This document shows, piece by piece, positions 33,258 to 44,983 of a stretch of DNA of 64,000 nt. Below the pieces are notes generated by a model. The model had not been told where the DNA came from. It made no database searches and saw nothing but the letters and a program-made list of their open reading frames with translations. The DNA is taken from NCBI GenBank assembly GCA_022315425.1, contig JAIUPT010000019.1, positions 930,001 to 994,000 of the forward strand, given 5' to 3'. The DNA comes from Pseudevernia furfuracea. Lineage: Eukaryota; Ascomycota; Lecanoromycetes; Lecanorales; Parmeliaceae. Position numbers and translations under genes: made by a program. Each line of letters begins with the position of its first letter. Position 1 is the stretch's first letter.

Positions 33258-34412
33258 TCAATGCTTGCCCAAAAATTCAAGGATTTGTTCAACAACTTTT
33301 TCGGGCTGTTCTTGCTGGACCCAGTGCCCGGCATCCTCAATCCACCTCACACCGCGAAAATCAGTGCAGGCCCCCCTCATTTTGTCAATCGAACCCGGAT
33401 GCTGGTAGATTAGCCAATCCTTTGTCCCAGTGATATACAAGAGGGGCACTTCGATCTTCTTGCCAGCAAAGAGGTCGACGTCCCTCTGTAGGTTTGGGTT
33501 CGTCATAACCCGATACCAGTTCAACCCTCCTTGGAAACCTGTACGCGCAAATTCACTGGCATAGATGTCAAGTTCCGCGTCGGGGAACCACCGGGGAGAT
33601 TTCTCGCGCATCTTCCTAGTTTCTTCTCCTAACATGTCTTGCGCTACAGTATCACGCATACCGAGCTCTAACGGCATCACATAATAACGAGGCAAAATTG
33701 CGAGCTCCTTTGCAGTCAACTCTTTGATTGGACGCGGATCATTGTGAGCGTCCGCGCTCTTCAAGTGGAAATATCCCCTTAAGAATTCAAAAAGGCCTTT
33801 CTTGGAAGCCATCTCCGGATTCGCTTCTGCTGTCGAATAGTACCATCTATAGTGTTTCCTTGGTGGGTCGAGCTGTCTCAGCTCTTCGTGGATATCAAGC
33901 TCTGCGAGCGATTCTTCTTTCTCAGGCGCAATGTCGAAGGGCAGTCTGGGTGAGCCAAGGAAGGGGTGGCCGAGTAAAACGATTTGGCGGAAGATGTCAG
34001 GCCTGCTTAGAGCTGCAAGTGAGGCAGGAACGCATCCGAAATCATGACCAACTATGCATTCGACTCTATGATAGCCTAGCCGCTGCACTAGGACTATCAC
34101 GTCTCGCACCAAATTCGTTTGAGTGAACGTTCGCAGGTCAGCGCATTCGAAGCTGGACGTGTCCCATCCAGTAGTCCTGCCGTACCCTCGTTGATCGAAG
34201 GCGACGACATAGAAGCCAGTGGCGAGGGCTGGCATAACTTTGCGCCAGGAATATGCAAGCTCTGGGAAGCCATGGAGAAGAATGATAAGGGGATTGCCTT
34301 TGGAGCCGGATTCAATGATGTGATAGGAAAGGTCTGAAGCGCTGCTTGTAACTTGACGTTCTTGGAGACCTGCAGGAAGGGGAAGAGGCCGTAGAGTTGG
34401 GGAAGATGCCAT
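33258..34412 (-). CDS. Soluble epoxide hydrolase-like alpha/beta hydrolase
   Basis: 384-residue single-exon enzyme that opens epoxides to diols. Signature residues are all present: oxyanion motif HGFPE (47-51), RGYGRT, nucleophile Asp124 in VGHDFG, cap-domain Tyr pair at 191-192 (RWYYS), ring-opening Tyr300 in GGLNWYR, acid candidate Asp332 in GTKDWL, and catalytic His363 in DAGHWVQQE. No signal peptide, so it is probably cytosolic. The ATG at 34412 was chosen because the frame upstream of it lacks another ATG and conserved sequence. GHDFG in place of the more common GHDWG is a mild variant. Substrate (xenobiotic, lipid or metabolite epoxide) is unknown, and it lies outside any obvious cluster. 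Confidence 0.88.
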   Translation of the reverse strand: MASSPTLRPLPLPAGLQERQVTSSASDLSYHIIESGSKGNPLIILLHGFPELAYSWRKVMPALATGFYVVAFDQRGYGRTTGWDTSSFECADLRTFTQTNLVRDVIVLVQRLGYHRVECIVGHDFGCVPASLAALSRPDIFRQIVLLGHPFLGSPRLPFDIAPEKEESLAELDIHEELRQLDPPRKHYRWYYSTAEANPEMASKKGLFEFLRGYFHLKSADAHNDPRPIKELTAKELAILPRYYVMPLELGMRDTVAQDMLGEETRKMREKSPRWFPDAELDIYASEFARTGFQGGLNWYRVMTNPNLQRDVDLFAGKKIEVPLLYITGTKDWLIYQHPGSIDKMRGACTDFRGVRWIEDAGHWVQQEQPEKVVEQILEFLGKH

Positions 34413-35101
34413 TATTGTGGGAAGGAAACATAGCAAATAGACGCGAAACGATTGACATTTGACTCCAATCTCCAATTGGTGAACGCTTTTCCCCCTTACC
34501 AAGAACAAGGACCAGGACAACGAGAACAGTAGTAGTGTTGCTTCACCTGCTCCAGGAAAATCAAAGTCTCATTAAGCAAAACAAATGACGCTTCACAAAA
34601 AATGACTTTCAAAAGACGTGGCACAGTCTCTTCCGTCCCTTTAATTGATACGATCAGGACGGCCATTGTTGATACGGCGATGACACTTTTTCCCTGCTTG
34701 AAGCCTTTGAATGAGTGAATGGTAAAATCTAGCCCTAATTATTATAAGATCGCCTGCCGCGCTGGCGGACGCCGGAACCGCATCAACCACGTCAAAGGTA
34801 AGGGTCACCCCATCCTTTTCTCCAACACTCTCCTCGTGTATTCAGCTGTGGACGTTTTCATCTACAGTATCTGAAGATTTCAGCATTCCTCCGGTAGAGC
34901 AAGAGCTTGACTCCCTGTCATTCCAGAGTCCTGCAGCGCCAACTCGGAAGTTTAAGTGGCCTTTTACCACTCGGGAAATTGCGCATAGATGCACGACCAA
35001 AGAACCCAGCGACGATAGTCACTAAGAGCTTTAAGGTCATCGCGGTTCTGGAGAATTGTTCGACTCGGCAGTAGGGCAGACTCGACAGATCTCTAAGAGC
35101 C
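34413..35101. other. Divergent promoter region
   Basis: Lies between the epoxide hydrolase (-) and the large disordered protein (+). No gene or repeat seen. Confidence 0.5.
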
Positions 35102-38100
35102 ATGTTTCATCGCAAGAGAGCGACCTCCAATCCTGTAAGCCCTCTTTTCAACTCGAGTCATAATTACAGACTTACTCTAGTCGCCGCACTACAACTGACA
35201 CTGAGGATGTAGCCTCGACTAGTAAGAACAGTCCCGAGTGCTGCTGCCTCCACTGCTGCTACGCAAGCTTTTCTTGCCAACCGAAATTCCAATGCCAACC
35301 TCTCAAATGCCGCTGCAGCCGCAGCTCTGCGCTCTCAAACGACTAGTCCAGTGTCAGTCGGACAGATACAGACAAAGCGCATGCAAAGGCGTGGCTCTGC
35401 ATCATCAAACGATCGGCCAGGACTAGGACGGCAGGGAAGCAACGGGTCGATGACAGAGCGGACCTTTCGGGATCCTTCACCAGGTCGTCCTGCTTCTTCG
35501 CACGGGCCATATGCACGTCAAGATGAGCCTCCACCAGTACCTTCACTTCCGAAGACGTATGCTTCGCCCGTCTCCATGCCACAAAAAGCCGCTCGAAGGG
35601 CAGCGAGCGTCGAGCCACCGGAGAGAGTCAGCTCTCCTCCCCCACGGTTGGCTGGAGGGCGTGGCGTAAGTCTCGATAGAGGACCAGGAAATTACAAGCC
35701 GAACCAAGGAGGAGCTAAGGCCAGGGTGACTAGCCTGAACACTGTTGGCGAAATGGAAAGCGCTGGGAACAGGGGATCGGTTAACTTTTCGCGGCCAATG
35801 AGCCCTACGAATTCGCCGCCAACTTCACCATTGACGGGAGGTCGAGTGAGGTCTCCGCCTCCGACCAACGCTACTCTGGTATCTAGTCTTCCAAGTCGCG
35901 AGGTTAATAGGATAATGGAGTCCATACAGGAAACAGCTGCGCGACCCGTCAAAAAGAAGAAGAAAGTGGTGGCGAAGGACACTGCTGAAGGTAGCCATCT
36001 CGCGACTGGCACAGCCAACGGTTCCGCGCAGGAGGCTGCCGTAGAGGCGACTCCTCAGCAAGAACTACCCTCGACCACATCGGCACCCTCACCGTCCAGT
36101 ACTGGATTTCACCCAAGCGGTGTCAACGAGACACCCAGGCCCAAAAAGAAGAAGAAGAAGATCGTTCCGGCTGCAGGCCCGCAAGCCCAAGAGGCGGGTG
36201 AGGGATTCGGAAGTGCTTACCCATCTGATACCGATTCGGTGACATCGGAACGCAGCAGCACAGGTGAACGACCTCGGGGTCTCAATACCAGGACAGCTGG
36301 TATGTTAGCCAAACAGCCTTCAGTTGTACGTGAAGACCGTGAGGCCGAAGAACAAGAGGACAAGCAGATACCAGCGAAGAAACCTAATGGTCAAGTGGTC
36401 AAGGGTGGTACTGCTTTTGCAGGAACGCCAGCAAACTCGTCCAAGATAGTGTCAAAAGAACGTCAGCACAACAGGTCTGCGAGTCAACAGGCTGCTCTGC
36501 AAGGGCCGAAACGGACTTCTCTGGATGTTCCAGGCCCAGCTAGACCTCAGTCGCTGAGCCCAGCCAGAGCTGCTCATTTCTCGTCTCAGCCGGAATACGA
36601 AACCCCAGGTGGCACAAAGCATCAACCGCCAGCACGTTCAGTTTCGCCAGCCAAATCTGCTCTGAAGCATTCTCCTTCCCGAGGGCAATCGCCAATTGGA
36701 ATCATAGTTGGAGGCCAAAGTCGTCGGCAGGGCCTTGCCCCTAGTGAAACTTCGGACACTGCGTCGAACATCTCAGACGATGGATTAAGGACCGTGCCGA
36801 AGAAGAAAAAGAGCGCGCGAGTCAGCTTTGACGACGACTCCGTTGCTGTAGGCCGTGCAGCAAGTCCCCCCATGAGTCCTGATTCGCCCGTAATACTTAG
36901 CCCGCAGAACAAACCCAAGTCTCGTAGTTGGTTCGACCTCGTTCGGGAGAAGAACCAAGAGTCAATGTTGTCTGATTCGGATCAAGAGAGCGTCATAAAA
37001 CCCACCCCAGCCTTACCTTCTTTCGGAACCATACGCGGTCGCAACGATGAGCTAGCCCTTGACTCTGCCGAAGAGCAGAAACCCAGGGGAGATTGGGCAA
37101 ATGACACGCTGCACGGCATGGATACTTCTACAGACCAGATTGTTGGAGGTCTCTTGTCGCAAGACGCAGCAACCAAGAATAACAAAGATGGTATACAGCC
37201 AAAACCGTATCAAGATCCTCAGGATCCCCTGCCTCCTGAGGTCACGTCTGTTGAGGGAAGTGGGTATCATTCTGACGAAGAGACTAACGTCGTCGATGAG
37301 CAGCAGGAATTCAAGCGCTCGGCAACCAAAGAAGGTGCTCATCCAATTTCTGGTTACGTTCTGAGCAAAGAAACGGCTTCATCTGATGTGCCAACGGGGA
37401 ATGTGGTGTCTCAGCAGCTAAGCGCGGGTGTTCCCTCAATTTCTCTTCAACCAGCCACGCCGGCGCTGGAGACAGGTCGTAGCGAGCGGACCTCATGGCT
37501 TGGGATGCCCGGTGGGTTTCCTGCGGCTTCGGAAGCCGCAGGAAACTCCAACAATTCCGCTGCTCCTGCTGCAGAGACACACCCCGAAATAACACCAGCA
37601 ACAGTCGGAATCGCAGAACCTGAGCCAGAAGCTGCAGCTGCTCAGCATGATCCTGGGACTCCGCATGTTGGTGAAGTTGCAGAGGGTTTGCGGACACAAA
37701 TTGAGTCGCAAAGCGGTGACGAATCCGAGGACACAGGCGGCAGTATCTACAGCGATGCGGCAGAAGACCCAGATGATCTTGATGGCGATGGATTTGGATC
37801 TATTAATGCCATAGTCGAAAGTCCAGCAGCAAGTCCGATCACAGCCGTCGCCGGTAGACTGCCACCTGTCAGCCCCACCACCATAGCCAAGACTGCACGA
37901 CCTAGCCCATTGGCAAGGAACGAGAGTGAGCTCTCAGAGCCTACATCGGACGCAGGATGGGACCGGGCACAGGCGTACTGGTCAGGACTAAGTCAGACTA
38001 GGAGACAGCAAATGGAGCAAGCAGCTGCACCTGGAGCTTCGGATGAGACTGTTGACCGGAACGATTCCAGTAGGGGGCCAGAATCAGTGAAAAAGACAAA

Positions 38101-39895
38101 GAAGAAAATTCCCAAAAGGTCCACTTCAGGCCCAGAAATGAATGATCCGGCACTACCGCCTTGGCCGGACAAACAATATCGTAACGACATGGCCAGACCA
38201 ACATCGCCCAAAGTACCACCACCCAAACCGTCAGTGCGAAACCCAGAGGCCGGTAATGCACAAGAAACTCATATGCGCTCCTCGATGCGCAGCGGACCAC
38301 CTCCCAAGTCGGCATCAAGGAACGGTGGTCAGGTTGATAATACAAAAGAATCCCATATGCGCTCCTCAATGCGCAATGGACCACCTCCCAGATCGGCGTT
38401 AAGGAATGTTGATCAGAGGAATAGCGTGCAGTCACAGTCAGAGTCAAAAGGCGCTTTGCAGAAGAGGAACCGTCCAGTGTCGGCGGTAGCAATGATTGAC
38501 TACAACAAGCCTCAAGCTTCAGCTGCGTCTGCTCACTCACGAGCTGCCTCAACTGGTACAACCGTGACCTCTCTGACGCCAGTACCAACCCAGCCAAAGA
38601 GAAAGAAACAAACAGCGAAGCCTAAATTGGGTCGGAACGACAGCGACTCTTCCAGCAGTTTCAAAAAGGCCCGATCCTCCACGCCCCACTCAACTTCAAA
38701 CAGGTACAGCATGAAACGGACAATGAGACCTTCATCCACGGATGCTCAGCCCCAGTCCCTGGCTACCACCCAATCATTGAGCGGCCGTACATCATCGCCC
38801 ACAGGCTCCACGGCACGGCGTCCATTCAGCTCAGTGGGCCCTGGCGGCAGTGGTCTGCGAACATCTATGCGAGATTCTATTGACTCAGGCAAGCCTGCTC
38901 GAACAACCCTCCGAGGGTCAATGGATTCAAACCGCCCAAAATCTCCTTCAAGGTTCGGCTTCGGCAAAGCTTCCAAGCCTAAAGCAGTAGATTCGAAGCC
39001 AAAGTCTCGTTTCTCGAGTCGCTTCGGCGATTCCAGTGATGAAGAGGATGGCCGGCCAAATCTGAGCAGCCGCTTCGCAGACTCGAGTGATGACGAGCCA
39101 GCTGAGTTGACACCGGTCCGAGGTATACCTAGACGAATTGATGAAGGAGACTCAACCGACCTCGAAGACAGCTCTGTAGAGAATATAGCTACGCCTTCGA
39201 AACCAAAGACGAACGGCGCCAAAGCTCCCACAACTAGCAAACCTGAGGGTTTGGCTCTCGCAACTGGCTCGCTACGCGCTGCTTCTGGTGATGGTCCCAC
39301 CGCAGTCATGGGTTCCGGCCTCCAAGCCAAGAAGGCCGCTGAAAAAGAGAATAAGAAGCGGTCCTTTTTTGGGTCGCTGGGCAGTAAGAAACGCGACTCA
39401 TCGAAAGTGCGCAAAACAGATACTGAGAATGCCGCTCCCCGCGACGCCGCTTTGGAGCGCTCAAGAGCAGAGACACAAACCACACTGCCTTCCAAGGGTG
39501 GTCGTGTATTGGGTCCTAGTTCGCCAAGGGCAGATCCCATCTCTTTGCAGCCACCCACTGTGGCTTCGCAGACAAGTACAGCACAAAGTTCTCCTAAAAG
39601 CCCAAAACTTCAGCGAAGGAACACTCCTAACCGATTCGCCAGCGCCAACGACATCTCTTGGCCGCTGGCGCAAAGCCCGGGGGGCACAACAGGGACTGCG
39701 GAGAATCGACCACGGACTTCTGATGGTCCTCCTAAGCCTATCAATACTGCGGCGGGAAGACCAGATTTGGGCACGAGAAGGTCAACAGTGCAGGGTGAAG
39801 GTGCTAATTTGGCTGGTGCGTCTGTGCCTGTGGGAGCGACTGGCAAGAAGAAGAGGTTCCAAATTTTGAGAAAGGCGTTTGGATTGCATGACTAA
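35102..39895 (+). CDS. Large disordered Ser/Lys-rich protein, function unknown
   Basis: Two exons: 35102-35134 (MFHRKRATSNP) and 35213-39895, joined through a 78-nt intron with an ACTGACACTGAGG branch region, giving 1571 residues. The N-terminal start, with VPSAAASTAATQAFLANRNS and QTKRMQRRGS, is a conserved ascomycete pattern. Most of the chain is predicted disordered: many Ser/Pro phosphosites, lysine clusters (KKKKK near 36013 and 36147, KKKK near 36800), an ESIQETAARPVKKK element, and a 28-residue tandem (MRSSMRSGPPPKSASRN, at 38270 and 38354). Short SRFGDSS/SRFADSS repeats follow. The C-terminus GKKKRFQILRKAFGL is a basic amphipathic helix that could bind membrane or a partner. I do not know its function. 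Confidence 0.8.
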
Positions 39896-40682
39896 GGTGT
39901 TTGCATACGAAGAAGTAAAGAGAAGCGTACAAGATACGCTTCCTTTCACATGGGATGCATACATACACATTTCAGCAGGCGTTGGATTCATTGTGCCTTC
40001 AGTGTTTCTCTTCAAGCATCTCGTGTCTGCCGCATCTCCTGTCGCAGAGCAAGTGTACATATTTACCCCTTTGATACTCTACCGAGACCTCTACGTTGAA
40101 GGGTTATTACCCTACTGTTTAATACAAACTCTCTATACCTTCTAGAGCACCTACAATAATGACAGTAGCAACAACAATAGTCATGATTCTTTCAAATTAT
40201 AGACTGTTATCCAGTCGTGCTTCCCCTCGAGTCTCAATTGAATGAGGTTTTTAGAAATTCGCTTTCAGACACCAAGGGTCGGGGGATAGGGGGATAGGGG
40301 ATAGGGGATAGGGGAAAACATTGTTGCTTGGCCGATTTAGCGAGTCACCAAGTCAATAAAAGGTTCTAAAAATAGGCATTGACGAACTTCGTTTCAAAGG
40401 CGTCGTAAAGCTGATTGAGTATGCAACCATCATTCTTCGCGTTTAGGCACCGAATCTGCTTTACGACTACGAGCATGGAATCTGAAATCTCTTGACTAAA
40501 AGACATGTTGGTCCTTTAGCGACCTTTAAATACCCCCTTAGCCCCGATCCACCGTCTCAAGTTTCGCCGCAGGGTGGTCTAAGTCTTCCCTGACTACGGA
40601 TACTCTCCAAACCATAAAATCTTCTTCTTTCCCTATTTCAACACGAGTGTATACACTCTTTCTTACACATATCCTCTTCAAC
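39896..40682. other. Intergenic with a G-rich tandem
   Basis: Holds the 3' end of the disordered-protein gene and the promoter of the GH17 gene. The only distinct feature is a GGGGATA tandem, listed separately. Confidence 0.5.
40281..40314. repeat. GGGGATA tandem, potential G-quadruplex
   Basis: Five runs of four to five G separated by ATA, which meets the simple G-quadruplex pattern. It is about 370 bp upstream of the GH17 start codon. Confidence 0.7.
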
Positions 40683-42929
40683 ATGCCTCGAGCACCAGAC
40701 CGCACCTTCTCCTTTGATGATGACGACGAAATAGCTCTCGACGCAAACCGGAGAAACTACCTTTCTCAAGACAACAATGCCTTCCGAGAACTGCAGCCCT
40801 CCTCTCCTCCACGCTACACAGACTCCCCGACCAGATCCTACAACGACCGTCCGCCTTCACCTCCAGCTCATCGATATACGGCTTACCAACCCCCCCAATC
40901 GCCCGACTCCTTCAACTCTCAAACGCTCCGCCCCCAGATTGCAGTAAACACTAGACAAGCCCAAGAGGGTACTTACGGTAGTCGGGACCTGGGGCACTCC
41001 TCCTCAAACCGGACTGTCTCAACTATAACCCCTGAAGCCGATAATTGGGGGGATAGAGCTGTTGGTGGTGGAATGACAGGTATCGCCTTGGGCGTTGCCA
41101 ATACGAACGCACGGGAAAGTGGTATAGAAGCGTTACGATCGCTAGACGACACGCAACCAGCGAGGGGCCTCCCACCAGAACGCTATGACACGATGCCGAC
41201 AGACACGCCACACATACCTGCTCCCCTATCCCATAGTCGCGATCCATTCGCCTCGCCAGCTCCCTCGTCCAATCCCTTCGAAGATGAAAGGGGTGACGTT
41301 TCACCTTCACCTGGAGATCTCACTCCTCGGGGTTACCCTTCTACGCACAGCATTCCCATGAGCGAGTATCCTCCACAAGACGTCTACGAAAATGGCCGCA
41401 GCTCATACACGGACAATCCTTACAATCGTTTCTCTACCGCCTGGGATTCTCGAGTAGGCCGCGGTGATATCGACCCAAACGAGATTGAAGATGATGGCGA
41501 TGATTATGGTGCACCACCAATACGGCCAAGAAAGTCGATGCTAGGCCTAAATGGCGAAGGTGCGGCGACTGCAGCTGGAGGTGTTGCTGCCACCGGAGGT
41601 ATTTTAGGGACACTGGGAGGTCTTGTAGGGAAAACCGCCTCTGGTAGCAACGGGGTACGGGACACTTCTGGCCAATACGGTGCTGTGCCTGGATCATCCG
41701 GACCCGGCTTTGATGACGGCGTTGAGAAGAGCGCTTGGCTCAGCAAGCAGACCTCTGGAAGGAGAAGATTGCAGTGGATCGTGGGCACCATTGTTGTTTT
41801 GGCAATCATTGGTGGAATAGTTGGCGGAGTCATTGCTGCGTTACGCAGCCGCAGTTCTGGCAGTTCTGATGATTCCTCATCCTCCGGCGAATCCTCTGGA
41901 CCGACTGATCGTGATCTGGGCATAAATTCACCAGAGATCAAAAAGCTCATGAATAATGCTAATCTCCACAAGGTCTTCCCAGGAATGGATTATACCCCGT
42001 TCAACGCGCAATACCCTGCGTGTTTGACTAACCCTCCCAGTCAAGATAATGTCACGATGGATATCGCTGTGCTGTCACAGCTCACAAACGCCGTTCGATT
42101 ATATGGAACCGATTGTAATCAGACAGAGATGGTTCTCCATGCCATCGATAAGCTGTCGCTCCCGGACATGAAAGTCTGGTTAGGCGTATGGCTTGACAAC
42201 AACAGCACCACCAGCAACCGCGGCCTCGATGCTATGTATCAAATCCTATCTCAGTACGGCGTCAGCCCTTTTTCCGGGGTCATCGTTGGTAACGAGGTTC
42301 TTTACCGCAAAGACATGACGGAGACACAGCTGAGCGATCTCCTCCAAGGCGTCAGGACGAACTTCACAAATCAAAAAATCGACCTCGATATCGCGACCTC
42401 AGATTTAGGTGACAACTGGAATGAGACCTTAACCGAAAACGTTGATTTTGTCATGTCGAATATTCATCCGTTCTTTGCGGGTGTCACGGCGGAAGTAGCA
42501 GCTGGCTGGACCTGGAATTTTTGGCAGGAATTTGACACAATCTTGACCAAAGGGACGACGAAGCAGAACGTCATCTCTGAGACCGGTTGGCCGAGTGGAG
42601 GTGGTACTGATTGCGGAGAGGCTAGTACCTGCGTCAACGGTAGTGTGGCGGGTATTGATGGAATGAATACGTTCATGGATACTTTCGTTTGTCAAAGTCT
42701 GACCAATAAGACGAACTACTTCTGGTTTGTACTCTTTCTATCGCTCAACTGTTGCATTCATCTAATTGGTTTTGCTCATTCTAGGTTCGAGGCTTTCGAT
42801 GAGCCATGGAAACAGAGTCTCAATACGCCTGGCAAGGAATGGGAAGACAAATGGGGTTTGATGGATCCTGGTCGGAATTTGAAGCCCGGATTGACCATCC
42901 CTAATTGCGGAGGCCAGACAGTTACTTAG
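40683..42929 (+). CDS. btgC: Membrane-anchored GH17 endo-1,3-beta-glucanase (BtgC type)
   Basis: Type II membrane glucanase that acts on wall 1,3-beta-glucan. Exons 40683-42724 and 42785-42929 (60-nt intron, GTTTGT donor, 3n long and without a stop) give 728 residues. Removing the intron restores NYFWFEAFDEPWK. The cytosolic N-terminus (about 360 residues) is rich in Pro/Ser/Tyr and has a Gly-rich segment. One membrane helix follows (about 365-387, WIVGTIVVLAIIGGIVGG), then a Ser linker and the catalytic domain. Acid/base Glu538 is in GNEVLYR and nucleophile Glu633 in SETGWPSGGG. Several N-x-S/T sites suit an extracellular domain. It converges on SRR1 to the right. Confidence 0.93.
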   Translation: MPRAPDRTFSFDDDDEIALDANRRNYLSQDNNAFRELQPSSPPRYTDSPTRSYNDRPPSPPAHRYTAYQPPQSPDSFNSQTLRPQIAVNTRQAQEGTYGSRDLGHSSSNRTVSTITPEADNWGDRAVGGGMTGIALGVANTNARESGIEALRSLDDTQPARGLPPERYDTMPTDTPHIPAPLSHSRDPFASPAPSSNPFEDERGDVSPSPGDLTPRGYPSTHSIPMSEYPPQDVYENGRSSYTDNPYNRFSTAWDSRVGRGDIDPNEIEDDGDDYGAPPIRPRKSMLGLNGEGAATAAGGVAATGGILGTLGGLVGKTASGSNGVRDTSGQYGAVPGSSGPGFDDGVEKSAWLSKQTSGRRRLQWIVGTIVVLAIIGGIVGGVIAALRSRSSGSSDDSSSSGESSGPTDRDLGINSPEIKKLMNNANLHKVFPGMDYTPFNAQYPACLTNPPSQDNVTMDIAVLSQLTNAVRLYGTDCNQTEMVLHAIDKLSLPDMKVWLGVWLDNNSTTSNRGLDAMYQILSQYGVSPFSGVIVGNEVLYRKDMTETQLSDLLQGVRTNFTNQKIDLDIATSDLGDNWNETLTENVDFVMSNIHPFFAGVTAEVAAGWTWNFWQEFDTILTKGTTKQNVISETGWPSGGGTDCGEASTCVNGSVAGIDGMNTFMDTFVCQSLTNKTNYFWFVLFLSLNCCIHLIGFAHSRFEAFDEPWKQSLNTPGKEWEDKWGLMDPGRNLKPGLTIPNCGGQTVT

Positions 42930-43143
42930 CTGACTGAGACCATGCAGAGCTGACTTTTGGGCATTTTGAGCATGAAAAAGCATACGGGTGCGTGATGGGA
43001 GTGGATTGTACATTTGCACGTTGCATTGAAGCGCTCATGGCTATAAGCGATTTCCACATATTCGAGTAGCTTGTGCATAAACCTGTACGTATTGAGTCTC
43101 ATGCTTGGAGACTTGTAAGTATAGATACAAAAGAAATGCATTT

Positions 43144-43197
43144 GCATTTGCATAGCATAGCATAGCATAGCATAGCATATCATAGCATATCACAGCA
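43144..43197. repeat. GCATA microsatellite
   Basis: About nine to ten GCATA units (some GCATATCATA) lying directly against the SRR1 stop codon, in the space where two genes converge. Confidence 0.9.
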
Positions 43198-44159
43198 TTA
43201 GCGCTCCGCCATTTTCATCGACCGGACGCCTTGCTCGATCATGCGCTCTCCAGTATTGTCTTCATTTGACTTCAACCAATACATGCATATGGACTCGCAC
43301 CAAGACGTTCTATCAAAGTTGGGCATTGGCCTTGATTCAGTCTTCTCCACGAAGTTCTGGAAGATCTGACACGACCCTTTCTTCGTGCTCTCCGCGAGAG
43401 ACGACAACAAACTAGATACACCGTTAAGCCAACATTCCTAATACTGCGGAACGAGACGAGAGTCCTTGGCATTGGGAATCGCTTACCCTTCAACATACAT
43501 CTGCAGATCGGAGCCCACGGACAACACTGGCGTTGCAATGTCCAAGGCGGTAGCGTAATGGAAACATTCGAGGTGGGGCGCGAAGAGAAACGTGGTGCTG
43601 TTGAGTTTGGAAAAGGCGGTTGGTGATTCGACGACGGTGTAGCCAAGGGATTTGAGAATGGTGTGGTCGAGCGAGTTGAAGACGGGGTCTTGGAAGACGG
43701 TTTTGTGAATGTGGTGTTTCTTGCCTGTGGATCTGGATTAGCTTGGGGGGTAACTGCATTCTGCATTCGGGCATCGATACCTAGTATCTCGAGTATGGAA
43801 ATCAGCGCCGCCAGCTCGTAAGACGAACTTTCTGGCCCAGCCGTCATGCTCCCCAAGCCCAAACAGATGCACTGCGTGACGATGATGTTCTCCGCAGGTA
43901 GGATGGCTTGCTCCAATATACGTGATAAGCTCTTGAAACAAGTCGATTCTCTCCAGATGGGGGCATAGTGCTCCCGGAATTTGACCAGATATGTCTCCAG
44001 GGTATATTTCGTTTCGCTTGATTTTCCACGTTCGAGACGTACACCAGTGGTCCTGGGATTGATGATACCTGGAGGGCCTTTAACGACGTGGGTCCAGCCG
44101 GAGGAGTCGGTGACTTGCTGAAGTTTGCGCTGGGGTGGTGGCTTTTTGCGGCGGGTCAT
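43198..44159 (-). CDS. SRR1-domain protein
   Basis: Exons 44159-43781, 43724-43487 and 43411-43198 give 276 residues. The SRR1 fold is recognised by CLGLGSMTAGPESSSYELAA (glycine-rich loop then helix), FQDPVFNSLDHTIL, LGYTVVES, and TTFLFAPHLECFHY. The SRR1 name comes from a plant light-signalling and clock gene; in fungi the domain is widespread and its molecular function is not settled, with links to haem metabolism suggested. The basic, Lys/Pro-rich N-terminus (MTRRKKPPPQRK) may be a nuclear signal. For the last intron, the CTAG acceptor at 43412 was preferred because it continues with a conserved-looking acidic region and stop at 43198; another acceptor ends sooner. Confidence 0.82.
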
Positions 44160-44983
44160 GATGTCTGGTTTGTTTTCAATGGGTTGAAGCAGGGTTTTTC
44201 TTGCGTTTAGGGGACCGGAAGTAAGTAAACAGACGTTTTACACCGCTAAGTCTAATGTCGCTGACAGGAAAGAATTGTATGACCCGTTAGCATTTGCATA
44301 TCGCCTCTCCGTTGATGTTTGATTAGCAGCAGTCCTCCCGTGGCAATAATACATCCTTGATCGAGCTAAGTAAGCTGCTGATATCGAGGTTCAATCCAGA
44401 TGTAGTTCAAATGGGATCTTCATATCCAAATAGTCTTCTTACTCGGATAGTGTGATTGATGCTTGATTCAATTTGACAGCCTTCCCCAGCGCCAAACCAG
44501 CCGAGTTTTCTCCGGGCTTCGGTCTTGACCTCTCGAGTTTCAGCCAGCCCAGCTGGAAAGCTTTGATTCGTAGACTCAAGACGTTAAGATATGTTTCACC
44601 TTAATCCTTGTCCATTGACCTCACAAGAAGGGGGGGGGGTTTTCAAATATATTGTGAGGTCGTTTAAAAGAGTCTGGAGAAATTTATGGTATGCAATCTG
44701 GGATTTGAGGCTATGTGAATAATTCCAATGGTACTCGGTTATGCTATTGGAAGGCAAGATGGTACACTGGAAGAAATGACTTGCAATCCGGTATCATGTC
44801 ATCCTCCTTGATATAAATCATGTAATGTGCCACCTTCGCACCATCTCGCTTGAAAAGTCCTCTTTTCCAATTCACCCACACCACCATTGGTTCATCTCTG
44901 TCCCCCAGACACCCTAAAAACAATACTACAGTACTACGCAGACGCGGCAAAACCCTAATCATCTCATCGAGACTATATTAAAA
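44160..44983. other. Divergent promoter region
   Basis: Lies between SRR1 (-) and the rhodopsin-fold gene (+). A run of nine to ten G at about 44631 is the only odd feature. Confidence 0.5.

Noticed and set aside
34918..35103. 61-codon minus-strand frame overlapping the start of the disordered-protein gene
   Set aside because: Its ATG is the complement of the CATG at the true start; no supporting features.
43272..43470. Alternative 3' end of the SRR1 gene using the acceptor near 43442
   Set aside because: It yields a basic Arg-rich tail unlike the family; the CTAG acceptor at 43412 gives a more typical C-terminus.
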